15,477 bases of DNA from Bacteroidia bacterium (GTDB taxonomy: Bacteria; Bacteroidota; Bacteroidia; UKL13-3), in the NCBI GenBank assembly GCA_022402405.1, contig JAKRSG010000174.1, positions 1-15,477 of the forward strand, read 5' to 3'. The notes beneath the pieces were generated by a model. That model searched no databases and was not told the origin of the DNA. It worked only from the letters and a program-made list of their open reading frames with translations. Shown here one piece after another: positions 13,740 to 15,477 of this stretch. The position numbers and the translations under genes are program-made. Position 1 is the first letter of the stretch. Every line of letters begins with the position of its first letter.

Positions 13740-14171
13740 TTAACAACAGGCAATTTTGTTTACTCGGTTACTATGACGACCGCCTTCGAACGCAGTGTTT
13801 AAAAAGGTTTGTACAATTTGTTGAGCCAAATCTATTGAGATAAATCGTGCAGGAATACACACAACATTGGCATCATTATGAGAACGTGCTAAAGCACTTA
13901 ATTCGTTTTCCCAACAAATTGCCGCGCGAATACCTTGATGTTTATTAGCTGTGATGGCTACACCATTGGCACTACCGCATATTAAGATTCCTAAATCTGC
14001 CTCCTTGCTCTCCACCCAATTAGCAACAGGGTGGGCAGTATCTGGGTAATCCATAGATTCTGTACTATGAGTACCTGCATCTAAAACAGTATGTCCGAGT
14101 TTTTCTAAAGTAGACTTTATCGCCTCTTTGTATTCAAATCCTGCGTGATCGCAGCCAATTGCTATTTTCAT
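13740..14171 (-). CDS. rpiB: Ribose-5-phosphate isomerase B
   Basis: A 143-residue enzyme interconverting ribose 5-phosphate and ribulose 5-phosphate in the non-oxidative pentose phosphate pathway. Signature residues are visible: GCDHAGFE (6-13) with Asp8/His9, YPDTAHPVA (42-50), catalytic Cys65 in CGSANGV (65-71), IRAA (81-84), and SHNDANVVCIPARF (97-110) with His98 as the ring-opening residue. The length is standard. It is first in a three-gene operon with meaB and an FMN reductase, a linkage with no obvious metabolic logic. A TAATTTTG box sits only 4 nt before the ATG, suggesting a leaderless transcript. The C-terminus ends unusually in Cys-Cys. Confidence 0.95.
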   Translation of the reverse strand: MKIAIGCDHAGFEYKEAIKSTLEKLGHTVLDAGTHSTESMDYPDTAHPVANWVESKEADLGILICGSANGVAITANKHQGIRAAICWENELSALARSHNDANVVCIPARFISIDLAQQIVQTFLNTAFEGGRHSNRVNKIACC

Positions 14172-14175
14172 TGTT

Positions 14176-14183
14176 CAAAATTA
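14176..14183 (-). promoter_or_regulatory. -7 promoter box for the rpiB operon
   Basis: The minus strand reads TAATTTTG, an exact TAnnTTTG, with only AACA between it and the rpiB ATG at 14171. The -33 region would fall in the T-run and hairpin of the upstream terminator, and no TTG is seen there. Confidence 0.5.
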
Positions 14184-14203
14184 CAATACACTTCTAAAAT
14201 AAA

Positions 14204-14230
14204 AAAGCCACTCTTTGCGGGAGTGGCTTT
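14204..14230 (-). terminator. Rho-independent terminator after the lipocalin-like gene
   Basis: AAAGCCACTC (14204-14213) and GAGTGGCTTT (14221-14230) form a 10-bp perfect stem with a 7-nt loop. On the minus strand it is followed by a T-run, since the A-run 14201-14206 becomes T. It lies just downstream of the gene ending at 14249 and insulates rpiB from it. Confidence 0.85.
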
Positions 14231-14248
14231 CTATTAAACTTTTGATGA

Positions 14249-14713
14249 TTAGTTTTTAACCATTGTTATGTTGGTTGTATAGGTAATACCCATATCATTA
14301 TCTACCAAACGTAGTCTTAAGTTATTGGCAGTTAATTCAACAACATCAGCAGTTGTAGTATCTCCGTCAATTATTCTTAATTTAGTATCATTGTTTAACA
14401 ATGCCCAAAATCCGCCTGGGGCAGTATCAGGATCTGAAGGATCACACTTGGAAGCACCTTGCTTTTCTATAATGTTACCTGTACTCAAAAACTCTTGTAA
14501 GTCGTCTTTGTCACATGCGTCCATAGCGGCAAAAATATCAATAGTACCACCTGGACTAGTCATGGTAATTCCTGTAACTCTCCAATCTTTACCTACTAAT
14601 AGAGAAGCTCCAGACACTTTAGGAGTTTCTGTGGTTGTCTCATCTTTTTTACAAGCTGAAAAGCTCATAGCTAATGCAGCTAATGCAATTGCGAAGTATT
14701 TAGTTGTTTTCAT
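14249..14713 (-). CDS. Lipocalin-like lipoprotein
   Basis: A 154-residue lipoprotein. MKTTKYFAIALAALAMSF leads to lipobox SFSAC with the lipidated cysteine at residue 21, followed by Lys-Lys-Asp and a Thr/Glu-rich spacer. The body matches the small Bacteroidota lipocalin-like pattern: LVGKDWRVTGI, a paired-cysteine stretch (ACDKDD and ASKCDPSD), GGFWALLNNDTKLRII and VVELTANNLRLR. The ligand and role are unknown. The Asp after the acylated Cys is absent (CKK), so no clear inner-membrane retention signal is seen; outer membrane or surface location is inferred. It is monocistronic, with its own promoter at 14734-14762 and terminator at 14204-14230. Confidence 0.8.
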   Translation of the reverse strand: MKTTKYFAIALAALAMSFSACKKDETTTETPKVSGASLLVGKDWRVTGITMTSPGGTIDIFAAMDACDKDDLQEFLSTGNIIEKQGASKCDPSDPDTAPGGFWALLNNDTKLRIIDGDTTTADVVELTANNLRLRLVDNDMGITYTTNITMVKN

Positions 14714-14733
14714 TATTGAATAAATTTGTTATA

Positions 14734-14762
14734 CGAATATATTTAATTTTCTCTTAATGCAA
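14734..14762 (-). promoter_or_regulatory. Promoter of the lipocalin-like lipoprotein gene
   Basis: On the minus strand TTG (14760-14762) is followed after 18 nt by TATATTCG (14734-14741), one mismatch from TAnnTTTG. It lies about 20 nt upstream of the ATG at 14713 in the only gap between tatC and this gene. Confidence 0.5.
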
Positions 14763-14773
14763 CTAATTAACAA

Positions 14774-15477
14774 TTATTTTTTGTTATCCTCTACTTTTTT
14801 GGCAACCAGAATACTAACTTCAAATAAACCATACAGTGGTAAGGCCATCATAATCTGACTAGCCATATCTGGCGAAGGAGTTAAAATTCCCGATAAAATT
14901 AATATTATAATGAGTGCGTATCTGCGATATTTACGCATCAAAGTGCTAGATAAAATTCCAATTTTGGCTAAAAAATATACCAACATTGGCATCTCAAAAA
15001 TTAATCCGCAAGCAAATGTAATGGTAGCTAAGAAAGAGATATACGATTCTAAGTTAATTTCATTACTTACCAATTCACTTACTTTATATGAACCTAAAAA
15101 GTTGATAGAAAGCGGAGATAACAAAAAATAACCAAATAATATCCCCATAAAAAACAACATAGAGCTAAAAAAAACAAAACCACGTGCGTAGGTGATTTCT
15201 TTATGACTCAAAGCTGGTTTTATAAACGACCACAATTGCCACAATACAAATGGAAAGGAAAGCACAAATCCACCCACAAAGGATATAAACAAATGCTGCG
15301 TAAACTGTCCGGTTATATCAATGTTAGATAGCACAAATCCCATTTCACGAACGCAGTACATATCAGAATTGGTAAGCCAATATGATAATTTGCACATTTG
15401 TTCGTAGGTCAAGAAATCTACTTTAATCGGACCAAACAAAATGGTATCAAATAATAAACTCTTATTAAGAAACACCA
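14774..15477 (-). CDS. tatC: Sec-independent translocase TatC, N-terminus outside the window
   Basis: About 234 C-terminal residues of the twin-arginine translocase core subunit, which binds RR signal peptides in the inner membrane and recruits TatA pores for folded proteins. The frame is open to the right edge, so the first GTG seen (15475) is probably an internal Val and the true start lies outside. Visible features are the first periplasmic loop, long as in Bacteroidota (NKSLLFDTILFGPIKVDF...), then FVGGFVLSFPFVLWQLWSFIKPAL with the conserved proline and the LxxHE-like SHKE. FACGLIFEMPML carries the conserved acidic residue, and RKYRRYALIIILILSGILTPSPDMASQ the TPxPD motif. About five of six membrane helices are present. 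A TatA gene is not in view. Confidence 0.95.
   Translation of the reverse strand, partial: VFLNKSLLFDTILFGPIKVDFLTYEQMCKLSYWLTNSDMYCVREMGFVLSNIDITGQFTQHLFISFVGGFVLSFPFVLWQLWSFIKPALSHKEITYARGFVFFSSMLFFMGILFGYFLLSPLSINFLGSYKVSELVSNEINLESYISFLATITFACGLIFEMPMLVYFLAKIGILSSTLMRKYRRYALIIILILSGILTPSPDMASQIMMALPLYGLFEVSILVAKKVEDNKK

Overview
The window reads as chromosomal core sequence from a member of the Bacteroidota. It is AT-rich. The primary sigma factor is the short form without region 1.1, and several genes are preceded by a TAnnTTTG -7 box, the Bacteroidota promoter signature. The gliding lipoprotein gene gldH, lipoprotein signal peptides with no obvious E. coli-like context, and a TatC with a long first periplasmic loop fit the same phylum. 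I cannot name the genus from sequence alone.

Layout. 1-1607 (minus) is the 5' portion of a long exported MORN-variant/YwqK-like repeat protein running off the left edge. 1729-2355 (plus) is a two-gene unit: a small basic protein of unknown function and an AbiEii-type nucleotidyltransferase. 2356-2526 is a dense cluster of palindromes between convergent genes, with two nearly identical 39-nt palindromic units and the sigma-factor terminator. 2537-3400 (minus) is rpoD. 3581-5922 (minus) is feoA-feoB, the ferrous iron uptake operon. The 320-bp divergent gap 5923-6242 holds a 200-bp segment bounded by perfect 19-bp inverted repeats that ends 10 bp before yifB/comM (6243-7793, plus). 7910-8773 (plus) is a RhuM-family protein with a PLD-like C-terminal domain, convergent with a 60-residue zinc-ribbon protein (8793-8975, minus). 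9250-12237 (plus) is holB-ricT-gldH. 12234-14171 (minus) is rpiB-meaB-FMN reductase, converging on gldH with stop codons that share one CTAG. 14249-14713 (minus) is a lipocalin-like lipoprotein with its own promoter and terminator, and 14774-15477 (minus) is the 3' part of tatC.

Most genes are housekeeping: transcription initiation, iron import, DNA polymerase clamp loading, DNA branch migration, pentose phosphate isomerisation, B12-enzyme maintenance and protein export. The parts with an accessory flavour are the nucleotidyltransferase pair with its palindrome cluster, the RhuM-PLD gene, and the 200-bp inverted-repeat element. The last is the best candidate for something not explained by ordinary annotation: its geometry resembles a Bacteroidota invertible promoter, and a promoter-like sequence inside it currently points toward feoAB. 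No recombinase gene is visible here, so this is a hypothesis. I see no tRNA, rRNA, CRISPR array, intact insertion sequence or prophage.
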